From JALYXI01 sp963716685 (GTDB lineage: Bacteria > Acidobacteriota > Terriglobia > Bryobacterales > Bryobacteraceae): DNA of 64,000 bases. Positions 10,058 to 19,240 of the stretch are shown here, one piece after another. The position numbers and the translations under genes are program-made. Position 1 is the first letter of the stretch, and each line of letters opens with the position of its first letter. Under the pieces are notes generated by a model that saw only the letters and a program-made list of their open reading frames with translations, ran no database searches and was not told the DNA's origin. The stretch lies in the NCBI GenBank assembly GCA_963716685.1, contig CAVQTR010000002.1, positions 124,001 through 188,000 of the forward strand. The letters are read 5' to 3'.

Positions 10058-10357
10058 TTAATTTTTCATCGAATCGACTTCATCGATGTTGAGTGTGCCG
10101 CGATTCTTGAAAACGGTAAGAATGATCGCCAGTCCTACAGCCGCTTCCGCCGCCGCCACTACCATCACGAAGAAGGCGAACAGGTGCCCGCTCACCTGTT
10201 TCAACTGATACGAAAACGTGACAAAGGTCAGGTTCACAGCGTTGAGCATCAGCTCAATCGACATGAACACGGTGATGATGTTGCGCCGTAGCAGGAAGCC
10301 GGCAACGCCCAGCGAGAACAGGATCGCGCTCAGAACGAGGAACCACGAAAGCGGCAC
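10058..10357 (-). CDS. nuoK: NADH-quinone oxidoreductase subunit K
   Basis: This small complex I membrane subunit has 99 residues and three transmembrane helices, and it is intact. The family signature is clear: a LGVAGFLLRRNIITVFMSIE stretch with the membrane glutamate, then ELMLNAVNLTFVTF and VVAAAEAAVGLAI with the second conserved glutamate. I place the start at the GTG at 10357 because NuoK proteins begin with a short VPLSWFLVLSA-type helix and are about 100 residues long. The frame is open further upstream, but the extension would lie inside nuoJ. The gap to the nuoJ stop is 13 bases and nuoL follows one base after the stop. Confidence 0.95.
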   Translation of the reverse strand: MPLSWFLVLSAILFSLGVAGFLLRRNIITVFMSIELMLNAVNLTFVTFSYQLKQVSGHLFAFFVMVVAAAEAAVGLAIILTVFKNRGTLNIDEVDSMKN

Positions 10358-10370
10358 GCCGGAAGGCAAA

Positions 10371-10872
10371 CTAGTCCATCTCCTTGCGGGCGAGGACAAT
10401 GGCGCCAAAGATCGCGATCAGGATGAGCACGGAAGTCACTTCGAAAGGCAGCAGATACGTGGTGAACAGTGCGCGTCCGATTTCGCGGGCCGAGCCGCCG
10501 GTGAAGCCGCCGAAAAACACATGGTCCGCATGGGGGTAGATGCGCTGCACGCCATAGCTAAGCAGCCCGACGAACACCAGCAGCAGCGGCACTCCCAGAA
10601 TCTGCGCGGTGCGATAGCGCGAGCCGCCGGTTTCGCCGCCGGTGTTCAGCAGCATGATCACGAAAACGAACAGCACCATGATCGCGCCGGCATAGACGAT
10701 GATCTGCGCCATGGCCAGAAATTCAGCGCCCAGCAGCAGATAAAGCACAGCCAGCGAACCCATCACGCCAATCAGAGAAAGAGCGCTTGAGATGGGATGC
10801 GTCTGCATCGACCACGTTAATGGCGGCGACTACCGCGATGATGGCGAACAGGCTGAAGAGGAAGACATCCAT
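10371..10872 (-). CDS. nuoJ: NADH-quinone oxidoreductase subunit J (one frameshift)
   Basis: This is the complex I membrane subunit J, about 166 residues after correction. The ATG at 10872 opens a normal NuoJ first helix (MDVFLFSLFAIIAVVAAINV). The frame then breaks, and the family motif THPISSALSLIGVMGSLAVL continues one base out of frame. The join is at 10808-10812, where the coding strand reads GTC-G-ATG-CAG; dropping the G restores V-V-M-Q-T-H-P. The downstream part contains MAQIIVYAGAIMVLFVFVIM with the pi-bulge region of helix 3. The lesion is a one-base insertion. Calling only the downstream frame from the internal ATG would lose the first transmembrane helix. Confidence 0.92.
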
Positions 10873-10881
10873 GCCGTTCGA

Positions 10882-12073
10882 TCAGCCCCAGAGCGCCACG
10901 AGGAAGCCCGTGACCAGAAGATTCAGGAGTGCCGACCGGAAACAGATACTTCCACGCGAAGCCCATCAATTGATCGTAGCGGAAGCGCGGCAGTGTCGCG
11001 CGCACCCACATGAAGGTGAACAGCAGAAATCCGGTCTTCGCGCCGAACCAGAAGAGCGGGAGCAGATACACCTGCAGCACCGGAATCAGGAACAGAGCCG
11101 CAATGGCGAAAAACACGAGCGCAAAGATCGGCAGCGTGATGCGGTCCAGCTTCCGTGCAGGGTTCAGGCCGTGATACAGACAAATCGCGCCGGCAATGAA
11201 GAACACCAGCGGAGCAACAAAGCCGGAGCCCAGCGAAACCGGGAACAGCGGCTGCCATCCGCCCAGAAACAGCGTTGTGGTCATGGCGCACACCGTGATC
11301 ATATTGGCGTATTCCGCCATGAAAAACGAGGCAAATTTCATGCTGCTGTATTCGGTGTGGAAGCCGGCCACCAGTTCATTCTCCGCTTCGGGAAGATCGA
11401 AGGGCACGCGGTTGGTTTCGGCAAAGGCCGAGATCATGAAGACGACGAAGCTGATGATCTGCGGAAAGGGACCGTGAAAGATGCCCCAGCGCGGAATGAC
11501 GCCGAGATAATACCCCGCCTGCGCTTCCACAATGCCGCGCAGGCTCAGGGTACCCGCGCTCAGCAGCGGCGCGGCAATGGCCAGGCTGAGCGGAAGCTCA
11601 TAGCTGATCATCTGCGCGGAACTGCGCAGGCCGCCAAGCAGACTGTATTTATTGTTCGAAGCCCAGCCGGCCAGCGCGATTCCGTAAACACCCAGCGACC
11701 CGATGGCGAGCACGAACAGCAGCCCGACATTCAGGTCGGTCAGCTGCATATACGTCTGGTACCCGAACACGTTGACTTCGGGACCGAACGGGATCACCGC
11801 AATGGAAATCAGCGCCATGGTAACCGCCAGAAACGGCGCCAGTAGATAGAAGCCTTTGTTGACGTAAGGCGGAAGCAGGTCTTCCTTGGTCATCAGCTTG
11901 ATGACGTCGGCCAGCGGCTGCAGCAAACCGTGCGGCCCCACGCGCGAAGGTCCCATGCGAACCTGCACATGCGCGATGACCTTGCGTTCCACCCATTGCA
12001 GGTAGGCCAGCGTAGTGAGCAGGACCCCGGCCAGCACTGCCGCCTTGACCAGGCTGATGACAAGAAATTCCAT
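10882..12073 (-). CDS. nuoH: NADH-quinone oxidoreductase subunit H (frameshift near 3' end)
   Basis: This is the quinone-site membrane subunit of complex I, about 396 residues after correction. It contains LQWVERKVIAHVQVRMGPSR, the PLADVIKLMTKED segment and ETNRVPFDLPEAENELVAGF, the acidic loop facing NuoD and NuoB. The tail reads DQLMGFAWKYLFPV and then changes frame. The expected ending, ALLNLLVTGFLVALWG followed by TGA, lies one base out of frame. Removing one G at 10932-10933 restores it. The corrected stop at 10882 leaves nine bases before the nuoJ ATG. Without the correction the frame would run into nuoJ. The ATG at 12073 overlaps a TAA that probably ends nuoG. Confidence 0.93.
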
Positions 12074-14154
12074 TATGTGCCGAGAGTGCTCGAGCACCGA
12101 ATTCAGGATTCGGGAATAGCGTCCCAGAGTTCCGGAAGTGAACAGTGTATCATGCGCCGATTGAATGAGTTCCGGATGGCTCTCGACGGAGATGCGGCCG
12201 TTCAGCGCGGCCGTTTGCGCGGCGCCGCCGGTGGCTACCACGGGCAGCGGAACGTTGTAGCCGCGCACGGCTTCGCGGACCTCGCGGAAGACCGTATCCG
12301 GGACCCAGGGGCCCAGTAGTGGGCGCCAGCCCCATTTCCTTTCCCAGCAGGCCCATGATTTCCAGATCGGGCTTGGTGCCCATCACGCGAATGGCCTGTT
12401 TCAGCAGCTGCACCTCACCGCAGACGTTCGTCACGGTGCCGGCTTTTTCATAGGCCGAAGCGGAGGGGAAGACAATGTCGGCGCGTTTGGCGGTTTCCGT
12501 CAGGAACATATCCTGCACAACCACAAAGGCGCCGGTTGAAGCCAAAGGCGTCGTCTCCAGCGGATTGGCGCCGACTACCCAAAGCGCGTCCAGCCCGGCA
12601 TCGGCAACCATCTCCGCTGCCGTCATTCCCAGACCGGAAGCGGGAACATATCCAGGCTGCAGATCCGGCAGCAGGCCCATATCGATGGCCCCGCGCGAAT
12701 TGGAATAGTCCAGCAGCGCGCAGTAACGCACCGGGAACGGAAGCGAGTTGCCGAACTCCACCAGCTGCCGCACCGCGTGTCCCTTAATGGAAGCGCCGAA
12801 CACGATCAGCAGTTCGGTTTCAGCCGTCAGCATCAGGCGCAGATCCTCCAGCGCGGCAAGCTGGTCCTCGGGAGCGGCGCGCAGGCTCTTCGTCGAGTAC
12901 TTGTCCTCGCGCACGGATTTCGCCGTCACGGCGTAAAGATGCGCGTTATGGTGGCGCACATTGGCGCGAATCTGGAAAGAAAGCAGCGGCTGTTGCAGAT
13001 GCCAGATCCGAACCGATCACCAGCACGGCTTTAGACTCGTAGAAGTCGGCGGTCTTCGCCAGGGTTCCGGTGGTGCCGCTCAGCGCGTCCAGCAGCGTGA
13101 CTACATCGCCTGTGCGGTGGTGATCGATGTTGTTGGTGCCCAGCCCTGCGCGCGCGAACTTCTGCAGATAGAAATTCTCTTCGTTCGTGGTGTGCGTGGA
13201 ACCGATGACGCCAAAGCGGCCGCCCCGCGCCTTGATCTCGGTGAACTTCTTCGCTGACGCTTCGAGCGCGGCCGACCACGAAACCGGCTCCAGCTTCCCA
13301 TTCATCCGCATCAGCGGGGATTGCAGGCGCTCGGCATGCTCCACGAAGTCGAACGCGTACCGGCCTTTGACACACAGAAACTCGCCATTGATGCCGGAGC
13401 GGTCGCGATTATTGCCGCGCAGAATCTGTTCGTTGCGCACGCTCAAGCGTGGTCTTACAGCCGTTCGAACAGTGCGTGCAGATGGTGCCGATGTGGTCCA
13501 TTTCCCACGGCCGCGATTTATAACGGTAGATGCCGCTGGTCAGCGCGCCTACCGGGCAGATATCGACACACATGCCGCACTCGTCGCACTCCAGGTGGTC
13601 GTGCCGGTTGGGAGCGATTTCCGATATCGCGCCGCGATTGATCACGCCCAGCGCGCCCACTCCCATGCCTTCATTGCAGACACGCACGCAGCGGAAGCAC
13701 AGGATGCAGCGCGGAGCGATCGAAGAACACCACCGGCGACCACTGCTTCTCGTCCACATGCAGTTTGGTCTCGGCGTAACGGCTTTCTCCCGCGCCGTAG
13801 CGGAACACCATGTCCTGCAGTTCGCACTCGCCGCCCTTATCGCAAACCGGGCAATCGAGCGGATGGTTGGTCAACAAAAATTCGAGCGTCGATTTGCGCG
13901 CCGCTGTCACCTGCGCGGTCTGCGTGCGCACCACCATGCCTTCGGCCACTGGCAGCGTGCAGGCGGTCTGCATTTTGGGCGTTTTTTCCACTTCCACCAG
14001 ACACATGCGGCAGGCCGCCTGGAGCGAATAGCCTTCGTAATAGCAAAATGCGGGAATTTCGATGCCGGCCTGCTTGGCCGCATTGATTACCAGCGTTCCC
14101 GGCGCGGCCTGCAGCTCGTGGCCATCCACCGTGAATTTAACTAAGATCAGCCAT
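12073..14154 (-). CDS. nuoG: NADH-quinone oxidoreductase subunit G (multiple frameshifts)
   Basis: This iron-sulfur subunit of the peripheral arm would be about 691 residues once corrected. The order is normal. A [2Fe-2S] region (C-Y-Y-E-G...C-R-M-C...C-T-L-P) is followed by H-x3-C-P-V-C-D-K-G-G-E-C. Two [4Fe-4S] motifs come next (RCILCFRCVRVC and CDECGMCVDIC), then a CTHCSNGC cluster opening the molybdopterin-like domain. The frame breaks at about 14142, 13712, 13444, 12999 and 12320. Each break is resolved by removing one base, for example CTT-A-GTT at the start gives M-A-D-L-V-K-F. A sixth one-base insertion near 12080-12110 is inferred, because without it nuoG runs in frame into nuoH instead of ending at the TAA at 12073-12075. 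Identity is certain; integrity is not. Confidence 0.88.
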
Positions 14155-14166
14155 AAGATACTTCGT

Positions 14167-15472
14167 TTACGCGTAAGCAAGCTCTTCGTTGACGTGCCTT
14201 CGGACCATGCTCGAGATACGCTTCGAACTCGTTGCGGAACTTCTCCATGATCGCGATCGTCGGCATGGCCGCCGCGTCGCCCAGCGGACAGAAGGTGCGG
14301 CCGAGCATGTTCTTCGACAGGTCGCCGATCATCACGATGTCGTTCGCCTGGCCCATGCCATCCACAAAACGGGTCAGAATCTTCTTCAGCCATGTGGTGC
14401 CCTCGCGGCACGGAATGCACCAGCCGCAGCTTTCATGCTGGTAGAAGCGCATGATGCGCAGCGCCACACGCACCATGTCGGTGTCTTCGTCCAGCACCAT
14501 CATGCCGCCCGACCCGAGCATGCTCTTGGCTTTGGCCAGCGAATCGTAATCCATCGGGATGTCGCACTCATCCGCCTTCAGCATCGGGCAGGAAGAGCCG
14601 CCGGGAATCACGGCCTTCAGTTTCTTGCCGTTCCGCATGCCGCCGCCCAGCTCATTGATCACCCGCATCATGGGAAAGCCCAGCGGCACTTCATAGACGC
14701 CCGGCGTATTCACATGGCCCGAGAGACACAGCATGCGCGTGCCGCCGTTCTTCGGAATCCCCAGCTCGGCGTAAGCCGCGCCGCCCATGCGCAGCATCGC
14801 CGGCACAGACGAAAACGTCTCCACGTTGTTCAGCAGAGTGGGTGAGGCATAGGCGCCCGCCACCGCGGGAAACGGAGGCCGAATTCGCGGAATGCCGCGC
14901 TTGCCTTCGAACGATTCCAGCAGAGCGGATTCTTCCCCGCACTCATAAGCCCCCGCGCCGGTGTGCGTGCGCACGTGGAAGCTGAAGTCGGTGCCCAGCA
15001 GCTTATCGCCCAGAAAACCGCGGGCATAGGCCTCTTCGATCGCGCGATCCATGATGTCGATCAGATAGCGATACTCGCCGCGGATGTAGATGTAGCCGCG
15101 CTGCGCGCCGATGACATAGGCGCCAATCAGCATGCCTTCCAGCAGCTGATGCGGATCGTATTCCATCAGCAGCCGGTCCTTGCACGTGCCAGGCTCGCTC
15201 TCGTCCGCATTCACCATGATGTACTTCGGCTTTGGCGACGTGCGCGGAACGAAGCTCCACTTCATGCCGGTGGGGAAGCCGGCGCCGCCGCGCCCGCGCA
15301 GATTGGAAGCCTTCAGTTCATCGATGATGGCGTCCGGCGTCATGCCCAGGGCTTTTTGAAATGCCTGGTAGCCTTCGTTCGCCAGATAGGTATCGATGGA
15401 AGCGGAGTTCTGCAGGCCGAAGCGCTTCGAAATCACCCGTACTTCGGCCGGGTTGGGTTCGTTATACGGCAT
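14167..15472 (-). CDS. nuoF: NADH-quinone oxidoreductase subunit F (frameshift near 3' end)
   Basis: This is the NADH- and FMN-binding subunit of complex I, about 434 residues after correction. It has the LRGRGGAGFPTGMKW glycine-rich NADH/FMN site and the NADESEPGTCKDR FMN-site motif. The [4Fe-4S] ligands are C-G-W-C-I-P-C plus the later F-C-P-L-G-D. The last residues change frame: removing one G at 14197-14198 turns the end into HGPKHVNEELAYA with a TAA at 14167, the usual kind of NuoF ending. Uncorrected, the frame runs on to 14147. The start at 15472 overlaps nuoE by about 40 bases and has a GAGGAAG Shine-Dalgarno. Confidence 0.94.
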
Positions 15473-15949
15473 GTCTTCCTCAGGCTGTCGATCAGCTGGT
15501 CCAGCTTTTCCGGTGTGACTTTATGGTGAAAATCGTAGTTGATCTGAATCGCCGGCGCCCAGGAACACGCGCCGATGCATTCCACTTCTTCGAGGGAAAT
15601 TAGGCCGTCAGCGGTGACTTCCCGATGGCCCAGCCCGAGTTTGTGGCACGCCCGGTCCCATAACTGCTCGCCGCCCGTAAGCATGCAGCTGACATTGGTG
15701 CAGATCTGGACGTGATACTTGCCCCACGGCTTCGCATGCAGCATGGAGTAATAAGACATCACCTCCTCCACCTGCAGGGCTTGTGTACCCAAACGCTTCG
15801 CCACTTCCTCCATCAGCTCCGGAGTGATGGAGCCGATCTCATCCTGCGCGTAAGAGCAGCATCGGAATCATCGCCGAACGCTGCCGCCCCTCAGGGTAAT
15901 TGCTGATCAGCTTCTGGAATTTTTCTTCCAGCGCCGGGGAGAGCGTCAT
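15433..15949 (-). CDS. nuoE: NADH-quinone oxidoreductase subunit E (one frameshift)
   Basis: This is the [2Fe-2S] thioredoxin-fold subunit, about 171 residues after correction. The N-terminus (MTLSPALEEKFQKLISNYPE) starts at 15949 and overlaps the nuoD stop as ATGA. After PMLL the frame breaks; removing one T at 15852-15853 gives Y-A-Q-D-E-I-G-S-I-T-P-E, the normal continuation. Cluster ligands are visible as C-T-N-V-S-C and C-I-G-A-C. The last ten codons overlap the nuoF start by 40 bases, which is longer than usual. A second small error near the 3' end is possible but not demonstrable. Confidence 0.92.
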
Positions 15950-17169
15950 CGGTCCGTGTCTCCCAGGACGAAGTCCATGCTGCCCATCGACGCAATCACG
16001 TCGGAGATCATGGTGCCTTTCGACATCTCACCGAGCGACTGCAGATTGCCAAAACTTGGCCCATGCACATGGACGCGATACGGTTTGCTGGTGCCGTCGC
16101 TGACCACGTAGTAGCCCAGTTCGCCGCGCGGCGATTCCACCACCTGATAGACCTCGCCTTCCGGCACGCGGAAGCCTTCCGTGACGATTTTGAAGTGATA
16201 AATCAGCGACTCCATCTGAGTCTTCATCTTTTCGCGCTCCGGCAGGATCACGTGCGGCGCGTTCGCCTGCCACGGACCCGAAGGCATCCCTTCGAGCGCC
16301 TGTTTCACTATCCGCGAACTCTGCCTCATCTCCTCAATACGCACCAGATACCGCGCATACACATCGTTCTCGGTGCGCGTGGGGACTACGAAGTCGAAAT
16401 GCTCGTAACTCGAATGCGGGTTTTCCTTGCGCGCATCCCAGGGAATACCGGCTGCGCGAATCATCGGCCCGCTGACGCCCAGTTCGATCAGGTCTTCCAC
16501 CGGAACCGTGCCGACACCCTTCGTGCGGCCAATCCAAATCTGATTATTGGTCAGCAGGTTCTCGTATTCGTCGATTTTCGAAGGGAACGCATCGATGAAC
16601 TTCTTCACGCGATGCTGCCAGCCGCGCGGCGGCTCGAGAGCGAGTCCGCCAATCCGAATGTAGCTGGTCATCATCCGCTGGCCGGAATACATCTCAAAGA
16701 TGCGAAGGATGTCTTCACGCTCGCGCATGCAGTAGAGGAACACTGTCATCGCGCCGATATCCAGCGCATGCGTGCCCAGCCAGACCAGGTGGCTGTTCAG
16801 CCGCGTTAGTTCCACCAGCATTACCCGCTGCCATTGCGCATGCTCCGGGATTTCGATGCCCAGCAGACGCTCGACCGCCAGCGAATACGCGAAGTTGTTT
16901 GAAAGCGGCGCGAGGTAATCCAGACGGTCGGTCAGCGGAACGGCCTGTTGCTAGGTCTTGACCTCGAACTCCTTCTCGATTCCCGTATGCAGGTAGCCGA
17001 TTTCCGGGGTGGCTTCCACCACGATTTCGCCATCCAGTTCCAGTTCCAAACGCAGGACGCCATGCGTGGAAGGGTGCTGCGGACCCATATTCAGGGTCAT
17101 CCGCCTGGTCTGTTTCTCGGTTTGCCGTTCGACCTGCGTCTCAGCGGCCTCGGTCAGCGTGATACCCAT
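15946..17169 (-). CDS. nuoD: NADH-quinone oxidoreductase subunit D (in-frame amber codon)
   Basis: This 49-kDa-type subunit forms the quinone-binding cleft at the foot of the peripheral arm and would be 407 residues if read through. The N-terminus has LNMGPQHPSTHGVLRL and IGYLHTGIEK. The next codons read K-T-stop-Q-Q-A-V-P-L-T-D-R-L-D-Y, all in one frame. A TAG at 16951-16953 replaces the tyrosine expected at codon 73, so the change is a substitution and not a shift. The rest is normal (LVELTRLNSHLVWLG, ESPRGELGYYVVSDG, MSDVIAS-like end). The ATGA overlap with nuoE indicates coupling. Confidence 0.92.
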
Positions 17170-17175
17170 ATTGAT

Positions 17176-17637
17176 CTAAACTCGCGTCCCGGTGACCGGG
17201 AAATCCTTACGCAGCGGATGGCCCTCGTAATCTTCCGGCAGCATGATGCGGCGCAGGTCGGGGTGATTGCGGAACCGGATGCCGAACAGGTCGAAAATCT
17301 CCCTCTCGAACCAGTTCGCACCGCGCCAAATACCCGTAATCGAATCGATCTCGGGCTCGATGCCGGAGACGCGGCATTTCAAACGCAGCCGCGCATTCCG
17401 CGCCAGCGAATGCAGGTGGTAAACCACTTCGAAGCGCGGCTCTTCCGGGTAACGGTCAACTGCGGTCAGGTCCGCCATTCGCATGAACTGCTGTTCGCTT
17501 TTCAGCCGGCTGCAGACTTCGACAATGCGCGCAGTTTCAATCTCGAGCGTCAGTTCACCGCGATCGAATTTGCCCGTTACCACGGCATCCTGAACCGCAA
17601 CGGCGTCCGGATATTCTAAAAGAGTTTCAGGGAGCAC
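17176..17637 (-). CDS. nuoC: NADH-quinone oxidoreductase subunit C
   Basis: This 30-kDa-type subunit of complex I is 153 residues and intact. The family signature YPEEPRFEVVYHLHSLARN is followed by the conserved WxGANWFEREIFDLFGIRF and the terminal EDYEGHPLRKDFP, matching known NuoC proteins. I choose the GTG at 17637, two bases after the nuoA stop, because the protein then starts at LTVLPETLLEYPD-like sequence. Earlier in-frame codons would lie inside nuoA. NuoB, which normally sits between A and C, is absent here. The gap to nuoD is six bases. Confidence 0.93.
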   Translation of the reverse strand: MLPETLLEYPDAVAVQDAVVTGKFDRGELTLEIETARIVEVCSRLKSEQQFMRMADLTAVDRYPEEPRFEVVYHLHSLARNARLRLKCRVSGIEPEIDSITGIWRGANWFEREIFDLFGIRFRNHPDLRRIMLPEDYEGHPLRKDFPVTGTRV

Positions 17638-17639
17638 AG

Positions 17640-18044
17640 TCAGGACCTTCGGGCGGCATCGGCGTCCGATCGATCTTCCGACCAATCCAGAACACCCTTT
17701 TTCCAGATGTAAAAGAAGCCACAAAGAATCAGAATTACGAAAACCAGCATTTCCAGGAACGCGAACATTCGCAGCTCCCGGAACACCACCACCCAGGGAT
17801 ACAGGAAGATGGCTTCGATATCGAACAGGATGAACAGCATCGCCACCAGGTAAAACTTCACGCTGAAGCGATGCCGCGCGTCGCCCGTGGGAGCCATGCC
17901 GCTCTCGTACGGCATGTCCTTGACCTTATTCTTCACTTTTTTCCCCAGCAGGTACGAGAAACCGATCATGGCGGAGGCCACGGCCATCGCAATCAGAATC
18001 TGGACGGCGACAGGGAACCAGGTTTGACCGGCGGTTAACGGCAT
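17640..18044 (-). CDS. nuoA: NADH-quinone oxidoreductase subunit A
   Basis: This three-helix membrane subunit has about 134 residues and is the first gene of the operon. It shows YESGMAPTGDARHRFSVKFY, the conserved loop containing the Y-E-S-G motif, then LVAMLFILFDIEAIFLYPW with the conserved membrane acids. I place the start at the ATG at 18044. The longer frame begins with a TTG at 18071 only about ten bases past the predicted transcription start. No strong Shine-Dalgarno is visible for either. The C-terminus is extended by a charged tail (DWSEDRSDADAARRS) compared with short NuoA proteins. The gene looks intact. Confidence 0.93.
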   Translation of the reverse strand: MPLTAGQTWFPVAVQILIAMAVASAMIGFSYLLGKKVKNKVKDMPYESGMAPTGDARHRFSVKFYLVAMLFILFDIEAIFLYPWVVVFRELRMFAFLEMLVFVILILCGFFYIWKKGVLDWSEDRSDADAARRS

Positions 18045-18088
18045 TTGGGTATGAACATTTCGCGAATGCAACTGAGGATGCTAATTTG

Positions 18089-18118
18089 ACTATAGTCAGC
18101 CGGGAAAACGAGTGTCAA
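18089..18118 (-). promoter_or_regulatory. Sigma-70-type promoter of the nuo operon
   Basis: On the minus strand a perfect TTGACA (18118-18113) is followed after 18 bases by TATAGT (18094-18089), placing a transcription start near 18082, just upstream of nuoA. The -35 box lies within four bases of the thiS start codon on the other strand. Both boxes are close to consensus, so the operon is probably expressed constitutively at a good level. Confidence 0.75.
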
Positions 18119-18120
18119 TC

Positions 18121-18321
18121 ATGCAGGTTACCGTCAACGGGGAGTCGCGCGACGTGGAGCACGGAAGAACCATTCTGGAACTGCTGCGTCAGCTGGAGAT
18201 TACACCGGATCGCGTCGCCGTTGAACTGGATCGCGCCATCGTGAAGAAGGCGCTGTGGGAAACGACTGAGCTCCGCGACGGGGCGAAGCTCGAAATCGTA
18301 CACTTTGTCGGCGGCGGTTAG
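18121..18321 (+). CDS. thiS: Sulfur carrier protein ThiS
   Basis: This 66-residue ubiquitin-fold protein acts as the sulfur donor in thiazole (thiamine) biosynthesis after C-terminal adenylation and thiocarboxylation. It has the ThiS pattern MQVTVNGES, LLRQLEI, VAVELDRAIV and RDGAKLEIVHFVGGG. It ends in three glycines where most family members end in two, so the reactive tail is GGG. I choose the ATG at 18121; a GTG at 18112 is in frame but lies in the nuoA -35 region. No other thiamine gene is adjacent. It is divergent from nuoA and convergent with the STAS gene. Confidence 0.88.
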   Translation: MQVTVNGESRDVEHGRTILELLRQLEITPDRVAVELDRAIVKKALWETTELRDGAKLEIVHFVGGG

Positions 18322-18323
18322 GT

Positions 18324-18668
18324 TTAGGAGAAGCTGCGGACCGCGGTCGATTCGTCGTCGAACACTTCGAAGACCGTGTAGAGCTTGGTGATCTGCAGCA
18401 GGTCCTTGATGCGCTTGTTGAGGCCAAGCAGCTTCAGTTCCCCGCCCTGATTCGTCACGGTCGTAAAGGCCGAAACCAGTTCGCCAATCCCGGAGCTGTC
18501 AATGTAAGAGACCTCACCAAGGTTCAGCAGGATCTTCTTATTCCCCTTCGTCAGCAAATCGCGCAACGCGTCGCGCATCGTGCTGGAGCCTTCGCCCAGG
18601 GTGATGCGGCCCGCGAGGTCTACTACCGTAACGTCGCCAACCTGCCGAGTGTTCAGCTTAATGCTCAC
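18324..18668 (-). CDS. STAS-domain anti-sigma factor antagonist
   Basis: This 114-residue single-domain STAS protein belongs to the SpoIIAA/RsbV type. The phosphorylatable serine lies in the motif YIDSSGIGELVSAF around residue 58. The N-terminal TVVDLAGRITLGEG and terminal KLYTVFEVFDDE strands are typical. Such proteins bind and neutralise a HATPase anti-sigma kinase when unphosphorylated. The start is GTG at 18668. The HATPase gene lies 37 bases upstream on the same strand, so the two form a partner-switching pair. No sigma factor or PP2C phosphatase gene is nearby, so the target is unknown. Confidence 0.9.
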   Translation of the reverse strand: MSIKLNTRQVGDVTVVDLAGRITLGEGSSTMRDALRDLLTKGNKKILLNLGEVSYIDSSGIGELVSAFTTVTNQGGELKLLGLNKRIKDLLQITKLYTVFEVFDDESTAVRSFS

Positions 18669-18705
18669 TTTGTCTTGTCCTCCAAACTAATATAAAGCGG
18701 GATCT

Positions 18706-19149
18706 CTACTCTGGTTCCGACTTTTTCTTGATCAGCGTGACTTCCGTCCCATGCGGCGACACGGGCTCGATCACCATGTCGTCCATGAATGCGCGAATCA
18801 GAAAAATGCCGCGCCCGGAGTGGCGCAGCAGATTCTCTTCCGCCAGCGGATCGGGTACGCTCGAAACTTCGAATCCCGCGCCTTCGTCGGCAATACGGAT
18901 CTTCAGGGTGTCCCCGATACTGCTGACCGTCAAATGCACTTTCTTGTCGGTACTGTACCGGTTTCCATGCACCACGGCGTTCACCACGCATTCCCGCGCC
19001 GCCATGGCAATTTTGTTCATGTCGTCTTCATCAAAACCTGCCCTGGTGGCCGCATCCATGATCAGCGTTTCGGCTTGATCGACGCTTTCGAGAGTCGAAT
19101 CGAGGAACTGATTGACGATCTCCGTCTCGCCTTCCTCCCGAACATTCAT
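18706..19149 (-). CDS. Anti-sigma regulatory factor, HATPase (RsbW-like) kinase
   Basis: This 147-residue GHKL ATPase domain protein has the N-box RECVVNAVVHGN, the G1 box ADEGAGFEV and the G2-type GRGIFLIRAFMDD. These are the ATP-binding elements of serine kinases such as RsbW and SpoIIAB, which phosphorylate a STAS antagonist and sequester a sigma factor. No histidine-kinase dimerisation domain or sensor is present. The ATG at 19149 gives a start of MNVREEGETEIVNQF. It is transcribed together with the STAS gene downstream. Confidence 0.9.
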   Translation of the reverse strand: MNVREEGETEIVNQFLDSTLESVDQAETLIMDAATRAGFDEDDMNKIAMAARECVVNAVVHGNRYSTDKKVHLTVSSIGDTLKIRIADEGAGFEVSSVPDPLAEENLLRHSGRGIFLIRAFMDDMVIEPVSPHGTEVTLIKKKSEPE

Positions 19150-19240
19150 AAGCAGGTTGATGTCTGCGTCCGTTTTCGCGATGAAAGCGAATGTTCACAG
19201 TAAGACACTGGTTTGGGGATGTCAAGCAGACGTGTCCCCT

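Noticed and set aside
9075..15853. Programmed +1 frameshifting across the nuo operon
   Set aside because: No shared slippery site or stop codon context appears at the lesion sites, and widespread +1 shifting is not known in bacteria. Sequencing or assembly insertion is simpler.
16951..16953. Amber recoding (pyrrolysine-like) in nuoD
   Set aside because: Only one such site is seen, no pylT or pylS-like gene is in the window and tyrosine is the expected residue, so a substitution or error is preferred.
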